Below are positions 34,645-45,647 of a stretch of DNA of 64,000 nucleotides, one piece after another. The notes beneath the pieces are model-generated. The model ran no database searches, was not told the origin of the DNA, and worked only from the letters and a program-made list of their open reading frames with translations. The stretch is from Membranipora membranacea (Eukaryota; Bryozoa; Gymnolaemata; Cheilostomatida; Membraniporidae). The stretch lies in assembly GCA_914767715.1 (NCBI GenBank), contig OU612069.1:29261387-29325386 (forward strand). Direction: 5' to 3'. A program made the translations under genes and the position numbers. How positions within the stretch are numbered: position 1 is the stretch's first letter; every line of letters begins with the position of its first letter.

Positions 34645-35800
34645 TATTACTTTTTTGGTGGATCATATACCTGTGTGTCTGTGTGTCCGCCTGAATGTTT
34701 TTTTTTTCTCTATGTATTTCTTTGTCCCTGGTACCAGGCGGTCAAGAAGGACATGGTCCCGATGTGCTCGCTTCCTTTTTCTTTTGCAAACATTCGGTGT
34801 GGCACACTATATTTCTATTCGAGCTGGAAAAGCATGGGCCTCCTGTTCTCTGGTTTTGTAGTCACTTCTGTTTATGTTATGAGCGCTGCTGTGATGTTGT
34901 CAGTGCTGCTCATTGGTGGTATGGGTAATTCTGCCTTCATGATTTTTTCGACAGATGCTATTTTTTAGAGGTGCTAGCCTGTAGTCTGATTCTCAGCCAG
35001 ACAGGATGACATTGTTACTCTTGTTCATGCTGGGCCTTGAGTTAACATGTGGTTACGCTGTCTGACAACAGATGTATAAGCTAGAACAATTTTTCCATCT
35101 CCACAGGGTGTCTCTGTAGGTCAGGACAGCTATCTCCCCTCTGATAGTGATAGTAGGACTGAATGACTGGAGGCTGCTTGTTCTCTCAGCTCTGGTCTGT
35201 GTGGGTGGTCAACCCGTAGAAGATCTCTCCCCTTTATTTTATTTTTTACAGATTGAAATGAGATGGGTTCACTGTATTTTTTTTCATGATCCGATGTGGA
35301 ATCAAGTTCCTCAAGCTCTCCGCCTCGCTCTTACTGCTGTTTATGTTAATTTTTTTTTTTTTTTGAATACAACTTCAGACGCCTCTCACGGATTATGCTT
35401 TCCTTCCTGTCGGAATTTACATATTTTTTTGGAATGCAGGCTTCTTCCTAGCTGTTCTTCTAAGGGCTTTCTTATTCGGATCACAAAATCTTTCAACCTG
35501 TGCTACTCTTCTATTGTCTGATTTACTGACAATCTAAAAAAGTTATCTCTCACATCATGATCATGGCTGGGGTCAGGGATGCTCCCTATGCCCCTGTTAC
35601 CACATAAAAAACAATTTTACCATCTTTTGAAGCCAAGACAGGATACTATTGAAGCACTGAGGCATTTAGTTGTGTGTGATCTTACAACCAATGAGTGTGT
35701 CAGGAGTTGTCCCTCATCATAGATGAGGCTGAACAGATAGGACCTTTTGGTCTGCCGGCCAGGGAAATAAGGATAGAATCAAAATGAGCAGAATTTCACA
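34645..35800 (-). repeat. Interspersed repeat R, copy in block 1
   Basis: Shared with 42241-43321, 56310-57715 and, in part, 47065-47790. Plus-strand landmarks are a TGTGTGTC.GTGTGTCCG.CTGAA start region, a GGCGGTCAAGAAG block, a GTGATGTTGTCAGTGCTGCTC block, a GGTTACGCTGTCTG block and the right end AAAATGAGCAGAATTTCACA. No transposase or RT frame is visible, so it is an unclassified non-autonomous repeat of 1.1-1.4 kb. Confidence 0.85.
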
Positions 35801-36027
35801 ACCATCTCATTGCGTTATGGGACCAAAATTGACAAGAAAATTGAATGCAATATTAATTCTATTACGCATATTCAATATATCTTGAAATAAAGAAAAATTA
35901 TAATACGCAAGCCTTGAACTTTGACTATTACATAAAATACAACCTGGACATGCTCATTGCGGAAATTTTTTTCAAAATAATATATTTATTTAATGTTATT
36001 GTAATACAAAACAATTCCTAATTTATG

Positions 36028-36296
36028 CTATAGTAGGACATATTTCCGCACCATAGCAGTAGGATCACTAGCATCACAGTTTGTATCATCCCACCATGCT
36101 GAATCCTGTGTCCTTTAGACTACACACATATGATTGTTTCGGTCAATAGGTTGACCAGTTTTCCATACATCAGTGTATTCTGGGAATTGTGCATAATCGT
36201 TTCTGTTCCAGAGTTGTTCTGAGCAGCTGTATCCATCGCAGGAAAATCTTTCTGCGGTTCCATCCTCTAGTGCTCCGATAAAAGTTTTTCCACGTA
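36028..36296 (-). pseudogene. C-type-lectin-like exon
   Basis: A TATTTAACAG acceptor precedes the exon. The translation has SCDGYSCSEQLW, then WKTGQPIDRNNHMCVV, a TAA stop (36115-36117), then RTQDSAWWDDTNCD and a final TAG at 36028-36030. The W-x-x-GQP..NN..CVV and WWDD-NC pattern resembles the Ca-binding half of a C-type lectin domain. The expected last cysteine segment is not seen after NCD. The coherence on both sides of the TAA suggests a recently lost or alternatively ended lectin exon. Copy 2 has only the last third, with a 2-bp difference that shifts the frame. Confidence 0.45.
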
Positions 36297-36445
36297 CTGT
36301 TAAATATAGGTAGAGAGATTACATGAAAGACATGAATCAATAAACATCTTTGAATATGTTTGCGCACTACATGCCCAGTGCCCAGATGCTTAGTGATGGT
36401 AAGTTATCATATTTTGGCGAGACAGGATGAGATGGAGACAGGAAC

Positions 36446-36520
36446 AAAATTGGAGCCAAGACAGAGACGAGACCAAGACATCATATGTCTTGGTCTCGTC
36501 TCTGTCTTGGCTCGAATTTT
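36446..36520. repeat. 36-bp-arm hairpin, 3-nt loop
   Basis: The arm core GAGCCAAGACAGAGACGAGA plus CCAAGACAT is a perfect reverse complement of the right arm (29 bp). Pairing continues for AAAATT after one mismatch. The loop is CAT. It lies in the segment missing from copy 2. Confidence 0.97.
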
Positions 36521-36689
36521 ATTGATGCAAATAATATTTGAAAACTGCCACTTTAGGGGCATCGTGGAATTGAACATGATACATGAATTACTTTAATAAT
36601 TTTGATTCTGATGGGATGTGACTATAATTGCGAAGTCTTCACACAAAATTGAGCGTTATAAAATAAAACATAAATATCTTTAATAGATT

Positions 36690-37112
36690 TTAAAGAATTG
36701 TTACAAAATCTCTGAACTGTCGCGTAATAATAAAGCAAATATCAAGGTTTTTTAGACTTTGACACACCAAGCATCTCTTTCTGGTTTTGGATAGAGTGAT
36801 ATTACGGCTCCTCTCGCCACTAACATAGCACAGAAAATTGAAAGCACTCTTGGCAGTTTCGGGGAAATGCATGTGCAGAATATACCGCATCAGTACGATA
36901 GCCATGAGGAGAGTGGCCACATCTGGTATATCGATCACAAAACCTCCATGGACACACACATACAGTCTCTCCGCCTGACTTACCGCAACAACATGTCCAG
37001 TCTTATTCGCGATTTCTTCCGGCTGCCTTGCTGCAGAATATGTTTCATCACCGTCTGAGGCTTTGGGTTCCCTATCTTTTTGAGTAGCCCGCTCACAGAG
37101 TCTGCTGCACCT
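36690..37112 (-). other. Unclassified exon-like ORF, present only in copy 1
   Basis: After a TTTTTCAATAG acceptor the frame reads C-S-R-L-C-E-R and continues ASDGDETYSAARQPEEIANK. Then come a SQAERLYVCVHGGFVIDIP segment and a hydrophobic helix-like stretch (TLLMAIVLMRYILHMHF), ending at 36690. About 140 residues are open. No family is recognised with confidence. Confidence 0.35.
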
Positions 37113-37197
37113 ATTGAAAAAGCCAAAAGTTTAGCATCTGTGTTATAGCTAAGTTTATGGTTTGATTGTAGAAATCTGAATATTTTGACAGACTAAT

Positions 37198-38693
37198 CTT
37201 CCATTTCCAACGTTGGGACGGGTATAGCATGTGAAGATGGTGTAGCGATTGAGCTGTAGTAGTTGCGCAGGCTTTCAACAAATTCTGTGTCGGTCATCCA
37301 TCGGTCATCAATGTATCTCAATGTTGGTGTTTGAGCTTTGCTGCTGTCAAAATCTGTGATCTGCTTGATGTTGTGCCATCACTTTGTACTCCCTTTGCTT
37401 ATCTGGTTGATGTTGTTCTCTGCATGGGTGCGTCGTAGCTGACGATATTCATCAGAAAGTTTCTTATTTATTATCTTCCAAGAGGGATTTCCCTTTTTGT
37501 GCAGTTTGTCCTTGAGACGTCTAAGCTTGATGGTACGGGGATTCTCCAAGAATGTTGTGCCAGCTTTGAGCTTAACATTCCTCTTCGGACAATGCTTGGT
37601 GAATATCTTCTGTATTTTGTCGTGATAGCGCTCTACTTTTGTGTTTACATGTAGGGATCTGTATACGTCTGCCCAGGTTTCATTACACAGTTCTTGTGTA
37701 ATTAATATCTTAGCTTTCTGAGTTACCATGTGTCTGCTATGTGTGACATACTTTGATTGTACTTTGGTGGGTGGATTTACATCTATCACACAATGGTCAT
37801 TAGTAGCTATTGGCGATCTTTTGTTGATTGTTGTTGATTTGTATTCATCCATGTTTGTAAACACAAGGTCGAGCGTAGCTTCCTTCCTGGTTAGAAAGTT
37901 TATCAGTTGATCCAGTCCACATTTCTGACTTATTGGTGACATATCAAGGTCGTTAAAGTTGCCATGTATCAGAAGCTTTGCGTTAGGTGATTTCTTCAGG
38001 CATCTGGTGATTGTGTTGTGAATATGTTCGATTACCTCGGCCTTCTTCTGTACTGTAAAACCGCCAGGATAGTAGATGACGCCATAGATGACAGATGATA
38101 GATTACTTTGACGTTGCAGCTTTATCCATAGTGATGAGACAGTAGGGCTGGTATATCGAGTTATTAGTTTGGTAGTCAGTGTAGATTTAGCGTAGATGAC
38201 TACCCCCCCTCCAGTTCGGTGTCTCTGTAAGCATTATGATTTCGTGACCTTGCGCTAACTGCTGAAGTTCCTGATGTTTATCTACAGTGATAGATCTCAT
38301 GTTGGTAGCAATGAAACCTGGTAGCTTGCATAGTGGTTTGGTAGAAATATGCTTTGGTATTCTCTCACGGCGCACTCGGATTAGATTTTGCCGAGCTGAT
38401 GATTGTCGGAGTTGTCCTCTATCACCCTCAGACCTAAAGCTAATTTTCCGACATTGTGCGCCGGTCAGTATCGGCTGGCCATAGCCACGGTGGGGGGTCG
38501 ACCTAGGTTTCAAATTACATGTCACCCCTGCTTCCCCATTCACACCCACGGATCCGGCCCTTGGTGCTGCATTGTGACTCTCTTTCAACATTGTATTCCG
38601 ACATTGTGCCTTGGTCAGTATCGGCTGGCCATAGCTATGGTGGGGGGTCGACCAAGGTTTCACATTACGTATCACCCCTGCTTCCCCATTCAC
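37198..38693 (-). pseudogene. LINE endonuclease remnant, copy 1
   Basis: On the minus strand the frame starts after repeat-encoded residues and gives the beginning of an apurinic-type endonuclease (LPGFIATNMRSITVDKHQEL, EIIMLTET). After a frameshift in a G run near 38200 it continues with GVVIYAK, VIYGVIYYPGG, LLIHGNFNDLD, TLDLVFTNMDEYKS and SDH-like NDHCVIDV. It ends in the linker normally found before reverse transcriptase (LRYIDDRWMTDTEFVESLRNYY), stopping at 37198. No reverse transcriptase follows, so this is a 5' LINE fragment within the duplicated block. The catalytic acidic GDFN-type motif reads GNFND here. Confidence 0.8.
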
Positions 38694-38746
38694 ACCGATG
38701 GATCTGGCCCTTTGAGATATATTATAATCCGGTATGATGGTATTGT
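38447..38746 (-). repeat. 150-bp tandem repeat, two copies, LINE 5' region (copy 1)
   Basis: CCGACATTGTGC...TCAGTATCGGCTGGCCATAG...GGGGGGTCGACC...CCTGCTTCCCCATTCACAC occurs from 38447 and again from 38597. 150 is a multiple of three and both units stay open in the LINE frame (GEAGV..KP.STPH..YGQPILT.AQCR). These may be 5' UTR or N-terminal repeats like the promoter monomers of some LINEs. Confidence 0.85.
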
Positions 38747-39306
38747 TGTGAGATTCCTGTAATCCTTACTCTTGATGCTAGTGACATCGCAGCTTTTCGG
38801 TGGTAGCATAGCGCTTATAATAGTCTTGATTCTTCGTGCTTAAGTGCTCTGAGGATGGGTGTAGCGTGTTGAGAACAATAGAATCAACATGGCTGATGTC
38901 AGGGTGTAACTGATTTGGTATGATGTTGATCTGAGATTTAAGAGCTGTTCCCTTGAGTATGTGATGGCTTCCTTAGACATAAATGTTTGTATTAACATGT
39001 ACAGAAGACTTTCTTATATTGGACTGCTCATATTGGATTATCAACATGCAGTAACAAACTCTTAACCCTTTCAGTCCCAGACTCAATTGTATACTCCATG
39101 CCCAGAGCGATTTTCGAAATTTGACGTTTTTTTTAGACATGTGCGGACAAAAGCGGCTATAAAATCTGAAATATCCAAGATAATCGATTCAAATAACTTG
39201 CATTGTGTTCAGAACAAAATTATCTACAACTTACACTATAAATTTATTATTTACTACTTATGCGATTACTGTACATACATGTGATTGACACTGGAGATTG
39301 TCAGAT

Positions 39307-40091
39307 CCAACTAAAACGAATGTTGGTAAAAAAATTGCTATGGATTGGGTATGATATGTCACTAGTACTGATGATTTGTAACTAGACAAAATGTGGGGAG
39401 AGGGGTTTTGAGCACCTGAGAATACCTTCAACTAAAAAATACAAAATAAAGCAAACAAGTTCTTATATGGTAACTATTAATTAGTAACTATTGTACGACA
39501 TTTGAAAATAGGAGTTAGTGCTAGGAGTAAAAGAGAGGAGTTGCAACTTGAATATTACTCTTTGCTAGCACCTTGCTGGCTGGATGATACTTTATAATTG
39601 AATGGATATTGTGATGGGTCGTTACCATGGTTGGATTCAATTGAATTGAAAATGATCGACAGTGCAGAGCGAAGAAAATAACAAAACAAGCCCATGTGGC
39701 CCTAAGATCAATATATGAACCAACCTTTGAGTGTTGTCAATAGAACATTTTTTCATGCTCCCTACTCGCATATATCTGCTTAGTTAGTGCTGGCCATATT
39801 TTGACAAACACAGATGTAGCATTCTCAGCAGTTTGCCTAGCAACACGGTGGTCACGTAAGCCCTCAATAATCACTTCATCTACTGTGACATCTTTCTCTA
39901 GCTCTCCCTGTAGTTCAACACTCTCTCCATCATCCACATCCCTTTGAGTGTATATTGATTAATGACTCATGAACAAAAAGTGATATAATAAAAGATATAT
40001 TGTTTGTAAACTGTACACATCATCCTCAAACAGAGATATTATGGCAGTAAATTATTACAGCCTCTAACTTGTGTCCAATATTCATCTCTAA
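39307..40091. other. Spacer between the duplicated blocks
   Basis: It matches neither flank of the pair. A minus-strand frame at 39737-39960 (DDGESVELQGELEKDVTVDE...RVARQTAENATSVFVKIWP) is coherent and follows an AG, but I do not recognise it. Confidence 0.5.
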
Positions 40092-40791
40092 TTTTTTTGG
40101 CGTCCTAGTAAGAGCTGTTTCCCTCTTAGTCGGATTTTAGAGGCTGATTGTCTCTGTTTTTTTTTGCTTACTTTCAGACTTATATTTGAATACTTTCGAG
40201 TAAAAGAGCAAAGTAGATGACACTTGACAAATAGCATCCCAGTGGATTCGTATATCACCATTACTGGGAATCGAGTCCATAAGCAGTTCCTGTTTATTAC
40301 ATTTTTGTTCAATGGCTTGTAGTTATTGGAATGGAAGTGTTGTCATAGCTAACTGAAAATTTGCTGGATCGCTCAGTTATATGTGTCATTTATTGATTAA
40401 ATTTGTTTGGCACAAACAGTTTAGGCTTTCAGCATCTATCCTATTAGTGCACCCCCACATAATAAGTCCCGTCTTGTTCAGCTGAAGTTAGATCTACACA
40501 TGGTGGTCAGCGTGTTGTACAGCTTCTTGAAGTTGTTTATTTGTACGTTAACATTGGAACACTGCATAGTTGTGTTGCAAAGATTGTTAAATTTGGCTTT
40601 CGAAATGTCAGATACCACATGGCTGGTGCTCTTTCCCCCTCATCTGGATTACGCAGGAGCAATGTCAAGTTTTGAAGTATCAGGTAGGCTCTGTTTTGTT
40701 ACTATCTTCATCCCTGTGCCGGATGAGAATAGTCTCCATATCTTTTAGTGTGTTGCTGTTCAAGGTCATGGCTTCAGCATTATCAACTTCC

Positions 40792-41055
40792 TTATGCGGT
40801 CCTAAGGACCCTACCTTCTACACAGGCATGCCCTGAGCCAAACATTAGTGAGATAGTCACTGTCACATCATCTTCTAGCTCATGAGTGCTGTCCCGCTGT
40901 TTAGGGTCAGCAGCCACAAAATCTTTGAGGGCCCTCTCACTCAAAAAGGCTACTTCTACCTTCCTCCCTACAGATACAACAACTTTCAAATCAGAACCAC
41001 TGATGTTGTACTGAAAAATCTCCTCAACCATCTTTTTTCTATCCTGATCCCAGTA
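40792..41055 (-). CDS. Conserved uncharacterised exon-like ORF A, copy 2
   Basis: Same frame as 33195-33450 but with five more codons in the centre (AADPKQRDSTH between KDFV and ELEDD). This is probably the fuller form. Function unknown. Confidence 0.4.
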   Translation of the reverse strand, partial: YWDQDRKKMVEEIFQYNISGSDLKVVVSVGRKVEVAFLSERALKDFVAADPKQRDSTHELEDDVTVTISLMFGSGHACVEGRVLRTA

Positions 41056-41236
41056 TTGGAATTACATGTATTGTTTGTGGTAGTGCTTCAATGTAAGCAG
41101 TAACATTGAGTTCATGATGTAAAATTGTCAAACATTTAAATATTATTGTCTGTCAGATGCGATTATCTGGAGCCACTGAATTAAATCTGTGATACATTGC
41201 AATATAAGCTAACAGCGCAATGCAGTTCACAATAGC

Positions 41237-41505
41237 CTAGTCCATTCCTAAATATTCAGATACAAATCCTGTGTCAAGCAGCCTGAATACCGGTTCAATA
41301 TCAAATCCAAGGTCTGTAATGTTGTTTGGGTATGATAGCATCTGTCTGTTGGTAGAGGTGTTAGCAGCCGTAGCTCTTGGATCTGTGACTTCACTGAATC
41401 CTATTGTTGGTTGTAGAGAGAACCCTAATTGGGACTCGCCCTCAATACCTATGCAGAATCTTAGGATCATTGCCAGAGTTAGCTTAACATCACCATACTT
41501 CCGTG
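41237..41505 (-). CDS. Conserved uncharacterised exon-like ORF B, copy 2
   Basis: Colinear with 33625-33893 including the AG acceptor and the terminal LGMD-stop. About eight replacements and no indel. Function unknown. Confidence 0.45.
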
Positions 41506-42240
41506 AACCCCCTAAAAGGAAAAGCTTGTAAGCATGATAATGAACATCTTTAGTTAGATCAAGGAGGCCTTGGGTCCTTGGCCAGATGGTTTGTCAGTCG
41601 CTATTAGCTACTATGTAGCCACCAACTTGTGGAAAAATGTGGATACTAAGGGAGTGCAATATGGCTACAGTGTTACTCACTTCATTCTGACACTAACATC
41701 GAGGTTATAAATCTATCTATGGACACCAAGGAACCAACAATATTGGTCTCAATTAGAAGTCAAAAAATGAAGTAACACTACTGCATGTATTGGTTTGGTG
41801 GATTTTTCAATGTGGATTGCTTCTGGTGCTGAGATGAACATGAGATTATGCTTCAGCACACTCAAAGCCCCCTAGTCATAACGTCATTGGTGTAAGTATT
41901 GATTCATAATTTTAAATCTTTGCAATTTCGAGTTTTCTACATAATGCACAAAGAAGAGACAACTTTTAAGTTATAAGAAATTTTTTCAAATAAATGTTAG
42001 CATTTGCTTGTAGACAAACTCCAAATGCTTCCAGGATTTGAATATCCAGCTTACCAATCTGTACATAATACAAGTATCATCAATAAGGAGTTGGCTGATA
42101 TAATTGTTGGATTGGAACGTGATTATGACAATGATGACACTTAATAGCTTGATTGACCTGGCTATAATACTGGTATTACAAACATGTGAATCAATGGCTG
42201 CAGTATGGTATGGGAATTTCACAACTTGAGAAACACTGAT

Positions 42241-43321
42241 ATTACTTTTTACAGGATCATCTACCTGTGTGTCTGTGTGTCCGCCTGAAAGTTTTTCTTT
42301 CTCTATGTATTTTTTTGTCCCTGGTACCAGGCGGTCAAGAAGGACATGGTCCGGATGTGCTCGCTTCCTTTTTCTTTTACAAACATTCGGTGTGGCACAC
42401 TATATTTCTATTCGAGCTGGAAAAGCAAGGGCCTCCTGTTCTCTGGTTTTGTAGTCACTTCTGTGTATGTTATTAGCGCTGTTGTGATGTTGTCAGTGCT
42501 GCTCATTGGTGGTATGGGTAATTCTGCCTTCTTGATTTTTTCGACAGATACTATTTTTTAGATTCTCAGCCAGACAGGATGACATTGTTACTCTTGTTCA
42601 TGCTGGGCCTTGAGTTAACATGTGGTTACGCTGTCTGACAACAGATGCATAAGCTAGAACATTTTTTCCATCTCCACAGGGTGTCTGTGTAGGTCAGGAC
42701 AGCTATCTCCCCTCCAATACTGATAGTAGGAGTGGATGACTGGAGGCTGCTTGTTCTCTCAGCTCTGGTCTGTGTGGGTGGTCAACCCGTCGAAGATCTC
42801 TCCCTTTATTTTATTTTTTACAGATTGAAATGAGTTCACTGCATTTTTTTTCATGATCAAGTTCCTCAAGCTATCCGCCTGGCTCTTACTGCTGTTTATG
42901 TTAATTATTTGTTTTTTTTTTAAATACAACTTCAGGCCCCTCTCACGGATTATGCTTTCCTTCCTGTCGCAATTTACATATACACTTCTAAGGGCTTTCT
43001 TATTCGGATCACAAAATCTTCCAACCTGAACTACTGTTCTATTGTCTGATTTACTGACGAACTATAATGTTATCTCCCACATCATGATCATGGTCGGGGG
43101 TACTCCCTACGCCCCTGTTACCACAACAAAAACAATTTTACCATTTTTCGAAGCCAAGACAGGATACTATTGAGGCACTGAGGCATTTAGCTGTGTGTGA
43201 TGTTACAACCAATGAGTGTGTCAGGGGTTGTCCCTCATCATAGATGAGGCTGAACAGATAGGACCTCTTGGTCTGCCGGTCAGGGGAATAAGGATAGCAA
43301 CAAAATGAGCAGAATTTCACA
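42241..43321 (-). repeat. Interspersed repeat R, copy in block 2
   Basis: Colinear with 34645-35800 apart from small deletions, and therefore inherited with the block rather than inserted separately. Confidence 0.85.
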
Positions 43322-43554
43322 GCCATCTCATGCTGAATTGCGTTATGGGACCAATATTGACAAGAAAATTGAATGTGATATTAATTCTATTACGCATTAT
43401 ATTAAATACATCTTGAAATAAAGAAAAATTATAATACGCCAGCCTTGAACTTTGACTATTATATAAATACAACCTAGACATACTAATTGCGGAATTTTTT
43501 TTCAAAATAATATATTTATTTCATGTTATTTTAATACAAACAATTCCTAATTTA

Positions 43555-43680
43555 TGCTATAGTAGGACATATTTCCGCACCATAGCAGTAGGATCACTAG
43601 CATCACAGTTTGTATCATCCCACCATGCTGAATCCTGTGTCCTTTAGACTACACATATGATTGTTTAGGTCAATAGGTTG
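43555..43680 (-). pseudogene. Lectin-like exon, truncated copy
   Basis: Matches the end of the exon at 36028-36296. It is cut at the deletion breakpoint (43680) and lacks two bases before AGTCTA, so the downstream frame differs from copy 1. Confidence 0.6.
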
Positions 43681-44853
43681 GTGTTTGAGCTTTGCTGCTG
43701 TCAGAATCTGTGATCTGCTTGATGTTGTGCCATCTCTTTGTACTTCCTTTGCTTATCTGGTTGATGTTGTTCTCTGCATGGGTGCGTCGTAGCTGACGAT
43801 ATTCATCAGAAAGTTTCTTATTTATTATTTTCCAAGAGGGATTTCCCTTTTGGTGCAGTTTGTCCTTGAGACGTCTAAGGTTGATGGTACGGGGATTCTC
43901 CAAGAATGTTGTGCCAGCTTTGAGCTTAACATTTCTCTTCGGACAATGCTTGGTGAATATCTTCTGTATTTTGTCGTGATAGCACTCTACTTTTGTGTTT
44001 ACATGTAGGGATCTGGTTTCATTACACAGTTCTTGTGTAATTAATATCTTAGCTTTCTGAGTTACCATGTGTCTGCTATGTGTGACATACTTTGATTGTA
44101 CTTTGGTGGGTGGATTTACATCTATCACACAATGGTCATTAGCAGCTATTGGCGATCTTTTGTTGATTGTTGTTGATTTGTATTCATCCATGTTTGTAAA
44201 CACAAGGTCGAGCGTAGCTTCCTTCCTGGTTAGAAAGTTTATCAGTAGATCCAGTGCGAATGTCTGACTTATTGGTGACATATCAAGGTCGTTAAATTCG
44301 CCATGTATCAGAAGCTTTGCGTTAGGTGATTTCTTCAGGCATCTGGTGATTGTGTTGTGAATATGTTACAGGATAGTAGATGACGCCATAGATGACAGAT
44401 GATAGATTACCTTGACGTTGCAGCTTTATCCATAGTGATGAGACAGTAGGGCTGGTATATCGAGTTATCAGTTTGGTAGTCAGTGTAGATTTAGCGTAGA
44501 TGACTACGCCCCCTCCAGTTCAGTGTCTCTGTAAGCATTATGATTTCGTGACCTTGCGCTAACTGCTGAAGTTCCTGATGTTTATCTACAGTAATAGATC
44601 TCATGTTGGTAGCAATGAAACCTGGTAGCTTGCATAGTGGTTTGGTAGAAATATGTTTTGGTATTCTCTCACGGCGCACTCGGATTAGATTTTGCCGAGC
44701 TGATGATTGTCGGAGTTGTCCTCTATCACCCTCAAACCTAAAGCTACTATTCCGACATTGTGCGCCGGTCAGTATCGGCTGGCCATAGCCACGGTGGGGG
44801 GTCGACCAAGGTTTCACATTACATGTCACCCCTGCTGCCCCATTCATACCCAC
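43681..44853 (-). pseudogene. LINE endonuclease remnant, copy 2
   Basis: As copy 1 (37198-38693) but truncated at the 3' side by the 1.17-kb deletion, after SSKAQTP. It has further small deletions (WADVY missing; about 30 bp removed near 44370). Confidence 0.8.
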
Positions 44854-45050
44854 GGATCCGGCCCTTGGTGCTGCATTGTGATTCTATTTCAACATTGTAT
44901 TCCGACATTCTGCCTTGGTCAGTATCGGCTGGCCATAGCCATGGTGGGGGGTCGACCAAGGTTTCACATTACGTGTCACCCCTGCTTCCCCATTCACACT
45001 GATGGATCTGGCCCTTTGAGATATATTATAATCTGGTATGATGGTATTGT
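44752..45050 (-). repeat. 150-bp tandem repeat, LINE 5' region (copy 2)
   Basis: The same two-unit array as in copy 1. Confidence 0.85.
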
Positions 45051-45647
45051 TGGGAGATTCCTGTAATCCTTACTGTGACATCGCAGCTTTGCGGTGGTTG
45101 CTTAGCGCTTATAATAGTCTTGATTCTTCGTGCTTAAGTGCTCTGAGGATGGGTGTAGCGTGTTGAGAACAATAGAATCAACATGGCTGATGTCAGGGTG
45201 TTACTGATTTGGTATGATGTTGATCTGAGATTTAAGCGCTGTTCCCTTGAGTATTATGATGGCTTCCTTAGACATAAATGCTTGTATTAACATGTACAGA
45301 AGACTTTCGCACATTGGACTGCTCATATTGGATTATCAACATGCAGTAACAAACTCTTAACCCTTTCAGTCCCAGACTCAATTGTATACTCCATGCCCAG
45401 AGCGATCTTCGAAATTTTACGTTTTTTTTAGACATGTGCGGACAAAAGCGGCTATAAAATCTGAAATATCCAAGATAATTGATTCAAATAACTTGCATTG
45501 TGTTCAGAACAAAATTATCTACAACTTACACTATAAATTTATTATTTACTACTTATGTGATCACTGTAAATACATGTGATTGACACTGGAGATTGTCAGA
45601 TAGGACTACTTATTATTATGTCTCAACAATTTCGGTCTAAGAGTAAT

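Larger units (their letters stand above)
32487..39306 (-). repeat. Long duplicated block, copy 1 (6.8 kb)
   Basis: This whole block recurs in the same orientation at 40092-45601 with an estimated few percent divergence. It is a mosaic: LINE endonuclease remnant with 5' tandem repeats, a 1.17-kb segment unique to this copy (36154-37326), a lectin-like exon, interspersed repeat R and two conserved ORFs. Read on the minus strand, both copies end in GGACGCC followed by a run of A. Retroposition of a long transcript and segmental duplication are therefore both possible. Confidence 0.9.
40092..45601 (-). repeat. Long duplicated block, copy 2 (5.5 kb)
   Basis: Direct copy of 32487-39306. It lacks 1,173 bp (equivalent to 36154-37326), with GTTG at both edges of the missing segment. 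It also has a 15-bp and a roughly 30-bp deletion in the LINE part. Ends match copy 1: a run of T before GGCGTCC on the left, GAGATTGTCAGAT on the right. Confidence 0.9.

Noticed and set aside
34610-34968. Plus-strand frames of up to 97 codons in repeat R, hydrophobic
   Set aside because: They arise in pyrimidine-rich repeat sequence. The frame is not preserved in the copy at 56310-57715.
38403-38762. 119-codon plus-strand frame in the LINE 5' repeats
   Set aside because: It is the complement of the 150-bp repeats, which are open on several frames. The minus-strand reading fits the LINE.
32487-39306. Polinton/Maverick-type large element
   Set aside because: No polymerase B, integrase, ATPase, capsid or protease signatures, and no long terminal inverted repeats seen.
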